Below are positions 8,808-17,602 of a DNA stretch of 64,000 nucleotides, in pieces. A program made the translations under genes and the position numbers. Location: NCBI GenBank assembly GCA_947492995.1, contig CANLOU010000002.1, forward strand, positions 62,001 through 126,000, given 5' to 3'. Within the stretch, counting starts at the first letter, position 1; every line of letters begins with the position of its first letter. The notes below the pieces were generated by a model that was not told where the DNA came from, made no database searches, and was given only the letters and a program-made list of their open reading frames with translations. This DNA comes from an uncultured Litoreibacter sp. (GTDB lineage: Bacteria; Pseudomonadota; Alphaproteobacteria; Rhodobacterales; Rhodobacteraceae).

Positions 8808-9548
8808 TTAGCCCGAGCGTCTTACCTGCATGTCCACATGATCGGTTTCGCCAAAGACAAACCGCTTGTTGTTGTCGTAGATATTGAGACGGCAAGAGTG
8901 GCGGTAACCGCCCGTATTTGTCCCTTTCAGCTTCTCGGAATGAATGCCGATCCAGCAGTACCCATGCACGGTCTTGAATGCACGTTCACTAATGCCGGTT
9001 GATGAACTGCCAATCAAATCAGGGATCACTTCTTTTTGGGGCAACAGCATTTTTTTTGCGTTGGACTGCCCAAACTTCTGAATGACTGATGGAGCCCTTT
9101 CCGCCATGGACCAAAGCGTGGGTCCTTCCAAGAGGATAGGTTCGGCCAACTTGCTCTCGCCCCTCTCATCAAGCGGAAGAAAGGCAGTGCAGGCATTGCG
9201 ACCATCTCGGCTTATCATTGGAAAAAATGGAACATTTGCGGCAACCGTTATTTGGGCACGCGACGGGTCGGAAAAACCGCCTTTCGCCATTTTTGTCTTC
9301 CCGACATTGAAGGCTTGTCTTGCAGATAGCGACAGTCCAGTTGCGCCCATGTTGACGGCTGTTTGCGCCAAACGTCGCGCGCCCAATCTAACGCCGAAGC
9401 CTATGGTCAAGTTTGCCAATGCCCATCCTAAAACGGGCCAGAATGCCTGTGCACCCGTAGGTATGGCCGTCGCAGCGCCCAGCATTCCGCCACCAATGAT
9501 GAAGGCGCGACGGTCCATCTGGTTATCAATCTTGTGTCCATGGATCAT
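8808..9548 (-). CDS. unrecognised exported protein with twin-arginine-like leader
   Basis: A 246-residue protein I do not recognise. Its N-terminus (DNQMDRRAFIIGGGMLGAATAIP) has a twin-arginine-like RRAF motif and a hydrophobic stretch, so export through Tat is possible, though the consensus is incomplete. A second hydrophobic stretch (PVLGWALANLTIGFGVRLGARR) follows. The middle is mixed polar. The C-terminal third has a beta-rich look (HGYCWIGIHSEKLKG, CRLNIYDNNKRFVFGETDHVDMQVRRSG). It is the last gene of a three-gene minus-strand operon, and its start overlaps the upstream stop by ATGA. Base composition is lower in GC than neighbours, which may point to transfer. Function unknown. Confidence 0.65.
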   Translation of the reverse strand: MIHGHKIDNQMDRRAFIIGGGMLGAATAIPTGAQAFWPVLGWALANLTIGFGVRLGARRLAQTAVNMGATGLSLSARQAFNVGKTKMAKGGFSDPSRAQITVAANVPFFPMISRDGRNACTAFLPLDERGESKLAEPILLEGPTLWSMAERAPSVIQKFGQSNAKKMLLPQKEVIPDLIGSSSTGISERAFKTVHGYCWIGIHSEKLKGTNTGGYRHSCRLNIYDNNKRFVFGETDHVDMQVRRSG

Positions 9549-9817
9549 CGGTCGTCCCTCCTAAGTTGGTTTAGTTCTGCCTGAATAGTGGCCTTTCTTG
9601 CATTGATCCGACGCAGCTCAGCGGTGTCTGTTGCGTTCCTGCGCTCGAGGCGCGCTAACTCGGCTTCCAAAGCAGTGATCCGTGCGTCGTATGATCCTGA
9701 TTGAATGCCCTTGATGCCCCCGAGAAAGCCGCCTGTACGCGGATCGGACCCATCAACACTGCCGCACGCGGTGAGCATAACACTGGCGAATAGGCCCATT
9801 GCACTTTGCTTAAACAT
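9545..9817 (-). CDS. small coiled-coil lipoprotein, unknown function
   Basis: A 90-residue product beginning MFKQSAMGLFASVMLTACGS, a typical lipoprotein signal with lipobox LTAC. A glycine/serine linker (GGFLGGIKGIQSGS) leads to about 45 residues of heptad-like alternation (ITALEAELARLERR...IQAELNQLRR) that should form a coiled coil. It overlaps the gene upstream by eight bases (ATGTTTAA) and the one downstream by four, so the trio is tightly coupled. A lipid-anchored coiled coil suggests oligomerisation or a spacer in the periplasm. The track start at 9862 is an upstream extension without signal sequence. No family recognised. Confidence 0.7.
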   Translation of the reverse strand: MFKQSAMGLFASVMLTACGSVDGSDPRTGGFLGGIKGIQSGSYDARITALEAELARLERRNATDTAELRRINARKATIQAELNQLRRDDR

Positions 9818-10394
9818 TGAATCTATCCTCCAGTGACGAGGCGGCAGCGAAGTTTTCGCCAAGACGTTGTAACTCGCGGTCGATCTCCTGCCGTTTTCTT
9901 AGTTCCGCTTGGGTTGTGGGCTTGGGGGATCTTGCGAGCACAGAGCGTGTCTTCCGCGCTTGGCGTTGGCCTGCCACCCTTGCTGCTCGAAGTCGCTTCA
10001 GTTGAGAAACAGAGGCGCGACCTTGCGCCAAAGCACGTTTCGCTCCTCGAATTTCGGAGGCCAAGGCGCTGTTTTTCTGACGTAGCGCGGCAATTTCGCG
10101 CTGAAGTCGATCTTCGCGTTGGACATATTTGCCTTTGGTGATAGCGACGCCGGTCCCGATCGCAGAGCCAAGAAACCCGCCAATCGCAGCACCTGCAGCA
10201 GCGGTTCGGCTGTCTCCAGTGGCAGCGCCAGCAAGGCCGCCAATTGTCGCTCCGATTAGAGCACCCTCGGCAATTGTTCGGCCACTATCCGTCCGCTTCA
10301 AGGCGTCGGTTTGTTCGGCACTGCAAGCACCAAGCAAGACGCACAGGAATAGAATAGCAATTGCCCTGATGGATGAAAAAAATATTGCTATCAT
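9810..10394 (-). CDS. glycine-zipper lipoprotein with coiled-coil tail
   Basis: A 194-residue lipoprotein: hydrophobic leader then LLGACSAEQ (lipobox LGAC). A glycine-zipper block follows (GALIGATIGGLAGAATGD, then AAAGAAIGGFLGSAIGTG), of the kind that inserts into or bends membranes. The rest is a long basic coiled coil (QREDRLQREIAALRQKNSAL...). ATG 10394 with GGGGG upstream begins the leader; the ORF from 10430 adds twelve unsupported residues. It opens the three-gene operon with the small coiled-coil lipoprotein and the Tat-like protein. Glycine-zipper lipoproteins occur in envelope-stress and secretion contexts, but nothing here fixes a role. Confidence 0.7.
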   Translation of the reverse strand: MIAIFFSSIRAIAILFLCVLLGACSAEQTDALKRTDSGRTIAEGALIGATIGGLAGAATGDSRTAAAGAAIGGFLGSAIGTGVAITKGKYVQREDRLQREIAALRQKNSALASEIRGAKRALAQGRASVSQLKRLRAARVAGQRQARKTRSVLARSPKPTTQAELRKRQEIDRELQRLGENFAAASSLEDRFNV

Positions 10395-10596
10395 TATGAA
10401 CCCCCACTCAAAAAACATACTAGTATACAACTTAAAATTTGGTCGCTCGGTCCTTTTTCAAGGTGGCTATGATCGAATTGTGGTTAAGATCTAAAATGCC
10501 GAAATCTAATTTCGGCTTTTCCGTGGGTTTCCCCATGACTTGACCCCCTGCGTACAAAGGCGCAAACCTGCGTGCAGGCAGAGGCAGGAGACCAAC
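10395..10596. promoter_or_regulatory. AT-rich divergent region with a free-standing terminator hairpin
   Basis: About 200 AT-rich bases between the lipoprotein operon and lolC. A perfect palindrome ATACTAGTAT (10417-10426) lies about 25 bases upstream of the lipoprotein operon start. A terminator-like hairpin GCCGAAA-tctaa-TTTCGGC followed by TTTT (10498-10516) points along the plus strand although no plus-strand gene ends there. It could terminate a small RNA or attenuate lolCD. Confidence 0.4.
10498..10520 (+). terminator. orphan intrinsic terminator upstream of lolC
   Basis: GCCGAAA-tctaa-TTTCGGC-TTTT: seven-base stem, five-base loop, four-T tail. No coding region on the plus strand ends before it, so it either ends an unannotated small transcript or acts in the lolC leader. 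Confidence 0.5.
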
Positions 10597-11886
10597 GTGG
10601 CCAAGATCACGGGCACCAAAACCGCCCCCTTCGCGGGGTTCGAGTGGATGATCGCATGGCGCTACATCCGCGCCAAACGCGCCGAGGGCGGCGTGTCGGT
10701 CATGACATGGATTTCGCTCATCGGCATCACGCTGGCCGTGGCCGCGTTGATTATCACCTTGGCCGTGCGGTCGGGCTTCCGCTACGAATTTGTCGACACC
10801 ATTCTGGGCGCAAACGCGCATGTGACCGTCTATGACGCAGGCGCAAACGCAGGCTCCGCGCGGGTTATTTCGGACTATGACGCGCGCGCCAAAGCCATTT
10901 CATCTGCCCAAGGCGTGGTCCGCGCCGCCCCCTTGGTCAAAGGCCAGGTCCTTGCCGCAGCCCGTGGCCGCAACGCGGGCGTCGAAGTTTTCGGCATGCG
11001 GGCAGAAGACTTCGAAGGCATCCGCCGCGTGATTGAACCCGAAGAAGCCTATGGCGACTGGTCGCGGTTCGAGGAAGGCATTGCCATCGGCTCAGGCGTG
11101 GCCCGCGAGTTGGGCGTAGGCCCGGGCGACAAGATCAGGCTCATTTCTCCCAATGGCACCAAAACTGCCTTTGGCACATCGCCGCGCGTCGTCGCCTACG
11201 AGGTCGTCTACGTCTTCCGGGTTGGCCGTTACGACATCGACCGGACGCGGGTCTACATGCCCTTCGCCAAGGCGCAGGACTACTTCAACCGCGAGGGCTT
11301 GGCCGACGAGATCGAGGTCATTCTCGACGACCCCGAAAACGTCGCCAAAGGCGAGATCGAGATCATGAAAGTGGCCGGTGACAACGTCCTGCTTTGGACA
11401 TGGCGCGACAGCTCGGGCGCCTTCCTGCAAGCGCTGGAGATGGAGGACAACGTGATGTTCCTCATCCTTGGCATCCTCGTCTTGATTGCGTCGATGAACA
11501 TCGTCTCGGGCCTCATCATGCTGGTCAAAAACAAGGGTCGCGACATCGGCATTCTGCGCACCATGGGGCTGTCAGAAGGCTCGGTGCTGCGCGTCTTCTT
11601 CATCTGCGGCGCGGGCATCGGCGTCATCGGCACCATCGCGGGGCTGATCTTGGGGTGCCTCTTCGCCATCTATATCGACCAGATTTTCAACGTGGTGAAT
11701 TACATTGCGGGCGGCGGGGTCTGGGACCCCTCGGTGCGGATGATTTCGAAACTGCCGGCACGGCTGGAGCTGAACGATGTGCTCTCCGCCATCTCGCTGT
11801 CGCTGTTCCTCAGCTTCGTGGTGACCATCTTCCCCGCCCGCCGCGCGGCGCGGATGAACCCGGTGGAGGCGTTGCGCTATGAGTGA
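10597..11886 (+). CDS. lolC: lipoprotein-releasing ABC transporter permease (LolC/LolE family)
   Basis: A 429-residue inner-membrane protein with the LolC/E layout. [16 protein letters not shown] precedes the first transmembrane helix (about 30-55), a 200-residue periplasmic MacB-like domain follows, then three helices near 280, 330 and 390 ending in [17 protein letters not shown]. With LolD it extracts outer-membrane lipoproteins from the inner membrane and hands them to LolA. I choose GTG 10597, behind AGGCAGGAG and just before the conserved start, rather than the tracked 10540. It overlaps lolD by eight bases (ATGAGTGA). Only one permease gene is present, so the complex is probably a homodimer, as in other alphaproteobacteria. 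Confidence 0.92.
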   Translation: MAKITGTKTAPFAGFEWMIAWRYIRAKRAEGGVSVMTWISLIGITLAVAALIITLAVRSGFRYEFVDTILGANAHVTVYDAGANAGSARVISDYDARAKAISSAQGVVRAAPLVKGQVLAAARGRNAGVEVFGMRAEDFEGIRRVIEPEEAYGDWSRFEEGIAIGSGVARELGVGPGDKIRLISPNGTKTAFGTSPRVVAYEVVYVFRVGRYDIDRTRVYMPFAKAQDYFNREGLADEIEVILDDPENVAKGEIEIMKVAGDNVLLWTWRDSSGAFLQALEMEDNVMFLILGILVLIASMNIVSGLIMLVKNKGRDIGILRTMGLSEGSVLRVFFICGAGIGVIGTIAGLILGCLFAIYIDQIFNVVNYIAGGGVWDPSVRMISKLPARLELNDVLSAISLSLFLSFVVTIFPARRAARMNPVEALRYE

Positions 11887-12556
11887 CACGGCCCTCCATC
11901 TGCATGGCATCGAACGCCACTACAACAAAGGCAAGCCCAACGAGGTCGCGGTCCTGCGCGGCGTCAATATCGAGGTCAAAAAGGGCGAGGTCGTGGCCTT
12001 GGTCGCGCCCTCCGGCGCGGGCAAATCGACGCTGCTGCATATCGCGGGCCTCTTGGACACGCCTGACGCCGGAAAAGTGCAAATCGCGGGCGAGGATCTT
12101 ACCGGCCGCTCTGACCGGGCGCGCACCAATGCGCGGCGCAGCCAAATTGGCTTTGTCTACCAGTTCCACCACCTGCTGCCCGAGTTTACGGCGGCTGAGA
12201 ACATCATCCTGCCGCAACTCGCATCGGGCATTTCGCGCAAGGACGCCGGGGCCCGCGCAGTCGATCTGCTGGGCAAGGTCGGCGTTGAACATCGCGCGGG
12301 GCACCGCCCCGGAGAGCTGTCCGGCGGCGAACAGCAACGTGTCGCCTTCTGCCGGGCGCTGGCCAATGTGCCGGGCCTGATGCTGGCCGATGAGCCCACC
12401 GGCAACCTTGATCCGGCAACGTCGGATCAGGTGTTCGAGGCGTTGATAAAACTCGCCCGCGAAACCGGCCTCGCGGCTTTGATCGCCACGCATAACATGG
12501 ACCTCGCCGCCCGCATGGACCGCACGGTCAGGCTGGAAAGCGGGGTGCTGGTGTAG
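11879..12556 (+). CDS. lolD: lipoprotein-releasing ABC transporter ATP-binding protein
   Basis: A 225-residue ABC ATPase: Walker [10 protein letters not shown] (Ala replaces the usual first Gly, harmless for the P-loop), Q-loop region [16 protein letters not shown] typical of LolD/MacB ATPases, signature LSGGEQQR and Walker [13 protein letters not shown]. It drives lipoprotein release from the inner membrane with LolC, whose gene it overlaps. Length and gene pairing fit LolD. The gene is followed by a 340-base intergenic stretch with several hairpins. Confidence 0.93.
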   Translation: MSDTALHLHGIERHYNKGKPNEVAVLRGVNIEVKKGEVVALVAPSGAGKSTLLHIAGLLDTPDAGKVQIAGEDLTGRSDRARTNARRSQIGFVYQFHHLLPEFTAAENIILPQLASGISRKDAGARAVDLLGKVGVEHRAGHRPGELSGGEQQRVAFCRALANVPGLMLADEPTGNLDPATSDQVFEALIKLARETGLAALIATHNMDLAARMDRTVRLESGVLV

Positions 12557-12894
12557 CCGGAACGGCGAAGCACCGAACGGTCGGGCTACGTTTCGTTAAA
12601 TTCTGGTCGCTAGAACCTGTTCTCGGATATCCAATGGCAAAGATGTGGCATGAGGGCGCTGGTCGGGACGTGGCAGTTCCGGCGGACTTTGGCGCCCACC
12701 TTGCTTCACCGGTGAAGACTGACAGGTGCGGGGGTAAAGCCCCGTCTCGCGGCCACGATACTTTTGGCGGGCCCGCTTCCTACGATCCCCTGATGAGCAT
12801 GGCTGACAAGCCGGCGGGGAAACCCCGTCCGGCGCAAGAGTTTTGCAAAACTCTTGCAGTAAAATTTTTATCCTAAAAATTTTGCGCCCGAAGA
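12557..12894. other. structured intergenic region after lolD
   Basis: A 338-base stretch between the convergent lolD and lysophospholipase genes. The tracked ORF 12634-12876 shows no coding character. It holds several inverted repeats: GTAGCC...GGCTAC right after the lolD stop, the perfect palindrome TTCACCGGTGAA (12705-12716), GGGG-taaa-CCCC, CGGGG-aaa-CCCCG, and the hairpin pair at 12834-12883. It may be only termination DNA, or it may encode a structured RNA; no known RNA family was recognised. Confidence 0.4.
12834..12883. terminator. paired perfect hairpins between convergent genes
   Basis: GCAAGAGTTTTGCAAAACTCTTGC (12834-12857) is a perfect 24-base palindrome, followed by AAAATTTTTA-tcc-TAAAAATTTT (12861-12883). 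Same arrangement as the pairs at 1785 and 23021. Positioned to stop transcripts from lolD and from the lysophospholipase gene. Confidence 0.75.
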
Positions 12895-13842
12895 TCAGCC
12901 GGCATGCGCCGCATAAAGCGCGCAGGCCTCGTCAAAGACGCGGGCGCGGGTCGCCTCGCATTCCATGGTGATTTCGTGTTCGCCGCCCTCAATGACAATC
13001 AGCTCGCCATTTGGCCAACGGCTCATGCGGTCATGGATGTTTGGCACATCCACAATTCGCTCGTTGGTGCCCACATAGGTCCGCGTCGGCACGTCAGGCG
13101 TCGGATGCGCCCGCAGCGCGCGACATTCGCGCAAGGCCTCGTTCAGCCAGGTCAGGCTCGGCCCGCCTATGGCCAGGTCGGGGTAGGTTGTCACCTGATC
13201 CTTCATGTAGTCGAACATTCTGGGGTCGGTGGTCAGCATGTTGTCGTCAAACGGGTTGGCCAGCACGTAGGTCTCCGGCACCGTCCCCGGTGTGATGACA
13301 TGGCCCAGCCCAAAATTATGCGCCAGGGTCGAGGCGACCCAGCCCATCGTCCGCTTTGGGATCGGCGCGGCAATGCCCCACATAGGTCCGGTGAACACAG
13401 CAGAGGTCACCGGCAGGCCCTCAATCAACGCCCGCAATCCAATGCAGCCGCCCATCGAATGGGCGAGCAATGACAGCGGTTTGGGCAAGGCCAGCTCTTC
13501 GACCAGTGCCAGCACTGCCGCCACATCCAATTGGTAATGCTTGAAGGACCCCACATGTCCCAGCGCGCGGTCGTCCAGCAACCGGTCCGCCAGCCCCTGG
13601 CCACGCCAATCCACCACCAAGCAGGCATAGCCGCGCGCGGCGAATTCCCCTGCCGCATGGCCGTATTTCTCGATATATTCTGTGCGGCCCGGGAACAGCA
13701 AAACCGTTCCCTTTTTGGCCGCGTCAACGCCCCACACCGCGGCGCGGATGCGCACCCCGTCGTCGCAGGTCAACCAATAGGCGGAGCCACCGTCGGGGCC
13801 GTGGGCCACGTCGTTGTGCAAAGGCGCTGGAACCGGTGTCAC
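12895..13842 (-). CDS. lysophospholipase / monoglyceride lipase-like alpha/beta hydrolase
   Basis: A 315-residue hydrolase of the PldB/monoacylglycerol-lipase type: LLFPGRTEYIEKYG, VVDWRGQGLADR, nucleophile elbow LAHSMGGCIGLR and a C-terminal GGEHEI supplying His. It should deacylate lysophospholipids or monoglycerides; no signal peptide is present. The tracked 361-residue version starts inside the upstream SCP2 gene. A GTG at 13842 overlaps the SCP2 stop as GTGA and begins with VTPVPAPLHNDVAHGP, so translation is probably coupled and I use that start. The partnership with an SCP2 lipid-binding protein supports a lipid role. Confidence 0.82.
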   Translation of the reverse strand: MTPVPAPLHNDVAHGPDGGSAYWLTCDDGVRIRAAVWGVDAAKKGTVLLFPGRTEYIEKYGHAAGEFAARGYACLVVDWRGQGLADRLLDDRALGHVGSFKHYQLDVAAVLALVEELALPKPLSLLAHSMGGCIGLRALIEGLPVTSAVFTGPMWGIAAPIPKRTMGWVASTLAHNFGLGHVITPGTVPETYVLANPFDDNMLTTDPRMFDYMKDQVTTYPDLAIGGPSLTWLNEALRECRALRAHPTPDVPTRTYVGTNERIVDVPNIHDRMSRWPNGELIVIEGGEHEITMECEATRARVFDEACALYAAHAG

Positions 13843-14126
13843 GACAGAACGGCACCCAATTTCATGGCTTGGCCCATGTCGCCGTCCACCGACAATTTGC
13901 CCGACATAAAGGCGGCCGTCGGGTTCAGGTCGCCGCCCAAAATGGCTTCGAATGTCTCGGCATCGGCGGACATGGTGCATTCCGCGTCCTCGTCGCCCGC
14001 ACGGACGCCGGCGCTGTCGACCATGATCGCGCCTTCGCCTGCAATGTCGAACTTGACCGAGCCGTCAAAGCCGCCCTCCAGTTTGGCGCTCAGGGCTTCT
14101 ACCGCTTTGGTGATTACGTCGCTCAT
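13839..14126 (-). CDS. SCP2 sterol/lipid-binding domain protein
   Basis: A 95-residue single-domain SCP-2 protein: KLEGGFDGSVKFDIAGEGAIMVD, DAECTMSADAETFEAILGGDLNPTAAFMSGKLSVDGDM. These motifs (C/D-x-T-x-x-x-S, the G-x-L-NPTAAFM-x-G-K-L loop) are typical of bacterial SCP2 proteins that bind acyl-CoA, fatty acids or other hydrophobic ligands. It is the first gene of a two-gene unit with the lysophospholipase-like hydrolase, whose start overlaps its stop, so it may carry or present lipid substrate. ATG 14126 has AGGAGAG upstream. Confidence 0.88.
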   Translation of the reverse strand: MSDVITKAVEALSAKLEGGFDGSVKFDIAGEGAIMVDSAGVRAGDEDAECTMSADAETFEAILGGDLNPTAAFMSGKLSVDGDMGQAMKLGAVLS

Positions 14127-14199
14127 TTTCGGTCTCTCCTAAAATTGTGAGGTCTTGGCACTCGATTTTTTGCCCAAGCCCGCTAAACTCAACCCCGTT

Positions 14200-14760
14200 A
14201 TGAAGATTTCAGCACATATCCTCAACACTGTCGTTGCGGCATTTTTTCTTGCGATGCCGCTTTCTGCGCCCGCCGCCGCCGATGAGGTGGAGCTGAACAA
14301 GCTGTTCGACAGCCTCGCACAGCCTGAACAGGACAATTGGGAAAGCATCGAACGCGCCATTTGGCGCGAATGGTCCGACAGCGGCTCCAAGGCGATGAAC
14401 CTGCTACTCAATCGCGGGCGTCGCGCGATGAGCAACCGCAATTTCAGCGAAGCCATCGACCATTTCACCGCGCTGACCGATCATGCGCCGGAGTTTGCCG
14501 AAGGCTGGAACATGCGGGCGACCGCCTATTTCGGGGCAGGGCAATACGGGCTGTCCATTGCCGATATCCAACGCACGTTGGTTTTGAACCCCCGCCATTT
14601 TGGCGCGATGCAGGGCTTGGGCCGCATGCTGGAAGAGATGGACGACGCCAAAAACGCGCTGACCGCCTACGAGGCCGCTTACGCTATACATCCCCACCGC
14701 CCCGGCCTAAAAGAGGCGGTAGAGCGGCTGGGACAACAGGTGTCCGGCCAAGATTTGTAA
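14200..14760 (+). CDS. periplasmic TPR-repeat protein
   Basis: A 186-residue exported protein with signal peptide KISAHILNTVVAAFFLAMPLSAPAAA. The mature part has two to three tetratricopeptide-like units (AMSNRNFSEAIDHFTALTDHAPEFAEGWNMRATAYF, then QYGLSIADIQRTLVLNPRHFGAMQGLGRMLEEM, then DDAKNALTAYEAAYAIHP). It is likely a protein-interaction scaffold in the periplasm; partners are unknown. ATG 14200 begins the signal peptide, and the tracked 14155 start is a TTG. The helicase gene follows 39 bases downstream on the same strand. Confidence 0.8.
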   Translation: MKISAHILNTVVAAFFLAMPLSAPAAADEVELNKLFDSLAQPEQDNWESIERAIWREWSDSGSKAMNLLLNRGRRAMSNRNFSEAIDHFTALTDHAPEFAEGWNMRATAYFGAGQYGLSIADIQRTLVLNPRHFGAMQGLGRMLEEMDDAKNALTAYEAAYAIHPHRPGLKEAVERLGQQVSGQDL

Positions 14761-14799
14761 CGCCGGTTTCGGCCCCAACCAGCGAAGCCTGCCCCTGTT

Positions 14800-17496
14800 A
14801 TGACTGGCAACGCACGGGTAACGGCGGTCTTAGGGCCGACCAACACCGGCAAAACCCATTACGCAATTGAACGCATGCTGTCCCACCGCACCGGTGTGAT
14901 CGGTCTGCCGCTGCGCCTGTTGGCCCGCGAGGTCTATGACCGCATTGTTGCCTTGCGCGGCCCGTCCGTCGTGGCTTTGGTGACGGGCGAGGAGCGTATC
15001 GTGCCCGACCGCGCCGCCTATTGGGTCTGCACCGTCGAGGCCATGCCCGACGGCATGGGCGCGGATTTTGTGGGCATCGACGAGATCCAGCTCTGCGCCG
15101 ACCCCGAACGCGGCCACGTCTTCACCCAGCGCCTGCTGCATACCCGCGGCCATCTTGAGACGCTTTTTATGGGCGCGGACACCATGCGTTCCGCCATCGC
15201 CGCGATGGAGCCCAAGGCGCAGTTTTTGAAACGGGAACGGTTCTCGGAACTCAGCTATACCGGCTCCAAAAAGGTCAGCCGGCTGAAGGCGCGGTCTGCC
15301 ATTGTGGGGTTCTCCGTCGAAAACGTCTATGCGATTGCGGAACTTATCCGCCGCCAAAAGGGCGGCTGCGCGGTGGTGATGGGGGCGCTGAGCCCGCGTA
15401 CGCGCAATGCGCAGGTTGAGATGTATCAAAACGGCGACGTGGATTATCTGGTGGCCACCGATGCCATCGGCATGGGGCTGAACCTTGATATTGACCACGT
15501 GGCCTTGTCGTCGCTGACCAAGTTCGACGGCCGCCGGATGCGGCCTTTGCAGCCCAACGAGCTGGCGCAGATCGCGGGCCGGGCAGGGCGCTACATGCAG
15601 CCCGGCACGTTCGGCGTCACCGGCGAGGCGCGGCCACTGGATGACCAGGTGGTCACGGCGATCACTGAATCGAAGTTCCGGCCCGTGACCAAGCTGCAAT
15701 GGCGCAATGACCGTTTGGAATATGGCTCGATTGATCGGCTGATCCGCTCGCTGGAGATGCGCACCGATGACGAATGGCTGTCTCGGGCGCGGGACGCGGA
15801 TGACCTGACCGCGCTCAAGGCGCTGTCTCAGATGACGGATGTCACCGCGCGGACCTCAACGCCGCAGGATGTCAAACTGCTGTGGGACGTCTGCCGTATC
15901 CCTGATTTCCGTGGCATTTCCAGCGGCGAACATGCGGGCATGTTGGAGGTGATCTACGGCTACCTGCATGACAATGGCCAGGTGCCAAACGACTACATGG
16001 CGCGACAAATCGCACGGATTGACCGCCATGACGGCGACATTGATACGCTGTCCAAACGGCTGGCCTATATCCGCACATGGACCTACGTAACCCAGCGCAA
16101 GGGCTGGGTTGTTGACGAAAGCCATTGGCGCGGCGAAACCCGTGCGGTAGAAGACCGCTTGTCAGATGCGCTGCATGGCGCGCTGACCCAAAGATTTGTC
16201 GACCGGCGCACATCGGTGTTGTTGCGGCGGTTGAAACAGAAGGAGAGCCTTGTGGCTGACGTGAATGAGACCGGTGAAGTAACTGTTGAAGGCGAGCTGA
16301 TCGGCAAGCTGGACGGGTTCCGTTTTAAGCAGGCGGATACCAGCTCCTCGGACGAGGCGAAGACCTTGAAACAGGCGGCTGTGGCGGCGTTGGCCCCCCA
16401 TTTCAACCTGCGGGCAGACAAGTTCTACAACGCGCCGGACACCGAGATGGATTTCACCGAACAAGGCGGCTTGATGTGGGGCGACATGGCGGTGGGCAAG
16501 CTGGCCAAGGGCGACGATCCGTTGAAGCCAACGGTTGAGCCTTTTGTGGATGACGAAGCCGGTGCCGACGTGGCCGAAAAGGTCAAACGCCGGTTGCAAC
16601 ATTTCATCGACCGCAAAATTGCGGCAGCTTTCGAGCCGATGATCGCCATGTCCGGCGACGAGACGCTGACCGGTCTGGCCAAAGGATTCGCGTTTCGAAT
16701 GTCGGAAGCCTTGGGCGTGTTGCCCCGCGACGCCGTTGCCAATGACGTCAAAGCCTTGGACCAGGACGCACGCGGCGTGCTGCGCAAGCACGGCATCCGG
16801 TTTGGTCAATTCACCATCTTCATGCCGCTCCTGTTGAAACCCGCGCCGACGCGCTTGCGTCTGGTGTTGTGGTCCTTGCAGCAGGGCTTGAGCGAATTCC
16901 CCGAAGCGCCGCCCCCCGGTCTGGTCACCGTGCCAGCGGTCAAGGACGCGCCCGAGGGCTACTACACGAACGCCGGCTACCGCCTTGCCGGCGAACGCGC
17001 GATCCGCATCGACATGCTGGAACGGCTTGCCGACCAGCTGCGCTCCGAGGATTCGCGCGGCGGGTTTGAAGCCAAGCCCGACATGCTGTCGATCACCGGC
17101 ATGACGCTGGAGCAATTCGCCGATCTGATGGGCGGTCTGGGCTACAAGGCCGAAAAAGGCGAGCGCGTGAAGGTGAAGGCGGTTGTGGAGAAGCCCGCTG
17201 AGGAGGCCAAACCTGAAGGCGACGCCACTGAGGCTCCGGCTGAAGAAGCGAGCGCCGAGACGCCGCCGGAAATGGAAGTGTTCTACACCTTCAAATGGGG
17301 CGGCAATCGCGGCGCAAAACCGCAGCGCCCGCCGCGCAAAGATGGCGGCAAGCCGCAGCGGGGCAAGCCAAAGGGCAAAGGGGCACCGCGCGATACCAAA
17401 GCGCAGAGCTTTAAGGCCCGTCCTCCGAAGAAGGAGAAGGCGATTGATCCCGACAACCCGTTTGCGGCAGCCCTGATGGGGCTGAAGAAAGACTGA
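14800..17496 (+). CDS. SUV3-like DExH-box RNA helicase
   Basis: A 898-residue helicase resembling mitochondrial SUV3. Walker A is LGPTNTGKTHYAIERM, motif II is DEIQ (about residue 88), motif III-like MGADTM and motif VI QIAGRAGRYMQPGTFG. A helical C-terminal core follows, then a low-complexity tail from about 790 to 898 rich in Pro, Glu, Lys and Arg (PRKDGGKPQRGKPKGKG), probably disordered and RNA-binding. SUV3 unwinds structured RNA for degradation, and alphaproteobacterial homologs likely act in RNA turnover. It heads a short plus-strand run with an S4 RNA-binding protein, ferredoxin and CarD. Confidence 0.85.
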   Translation: MTGNARVTAVLGPTNTGKTHYAIERMLSHRTGVIGLPLRLLAREVYDRIVALRGPSVVALVTGEERIVPDRAAYWVCTVEAMPDGMGADFVGIDEIQLCADPERGHVFTQRLLHTRGHLETLFMGADTMRSAIAAMEPKAQFLKRERFSELSYTGSKKVSRLKARSAIVGFSVENVYAIAELIRRQKGGCAVVMGALSPRTRNAQVEMYQNGDVDYLVATDAIGMGLNLDIDHVALSSLTKFDGRRMRPLQPNELAQIAGRAGRYMQPGTFGVTGEARPLDDQVVTAITESKFRPVTKLQWRNDRLEYGSIDRLIRSLEMRTDDEWLSRARDADDLTALKALSQMTDVTARTSTPQDVKLLWDVCRIPDFRGISSGEHAGMLEVIYGYLHDNGQVPNDYMARQIARIDRHDGDIDTLSKRLAYIRTWTYVTQRKGWVVDESHWRGETRAVEDRLSDALHGALTQRFVDRRTSVLLRRLKQKESLVADVNETGEVTVEGELIGKLDGFRFKQADTSSSDEAKTLKQAAVAALAPHFNLRADKFYNAPDTEMDFTEQGGLMWGDMAVGKLAKGDDPLKPTVEPFVDDEAGADVAEKVKRRLQHFIDRKIAAAFEPMIAMSGDETLTGLAKGFAFRMSEALGVLPRDAVANDVKALDQDARGVLRKHGIRFGQFTIFMPLLLKPAPTRLRLVLWSLQQGLSEFPEAPPPGLVTVPAVKDAPEGYYTNAGYRLAGERAIRIDMLERLADQLRSEDSRGGFEAKPDMLSITGMTLEQFADLMGGLGYKAEKGERVKVKAVVEKPAEEAKPEGDATEAPAEEASAETPPEMEVFYTFKWGGNRGAKPQRPPRKDGGKPQRGKPKGKGAPRDTKAQSFKARPPKKEKAIDPDNPFAAALMGLKKD

Positions 17497-17504
17497 CCCG
17501 GCGT

Positions 17505-17602
17505 GATCCAAATGGGCGCTTCGCGCGCATGATGTTTTGCGTTCTTGGGGGAGCTTTGCTCCCCCGCCACGCGGGCATCCCCCTCAGGATATTTTTGGAA
17601 CA
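17505..17602 (+). repeat. dispersed intergenic element, long form copy 1
   Basis: GATCCAAATGGGCGC... GATGTTTTGCGTTCTTG, hairpin GGGGGAGC-ttt-GCTCCCCC (17547-17565), CCACGCGGGCA, then CCCCTCAGGATATTTTTGGAACAA. Nearly the same string recurs at 39924-40033, so this is a repeat, not chance. It lies between the helicase and S4 genes and its hairpin plus ATATTTTTGG tail could terminate the helicase transcript. Confidence 0.75.

Noticed and set aside
12634-12876. 80-residue ORF after lolD
   Set aside because: Runs through several inverted repeats, lacks a ribosome binding site and has no coding character.
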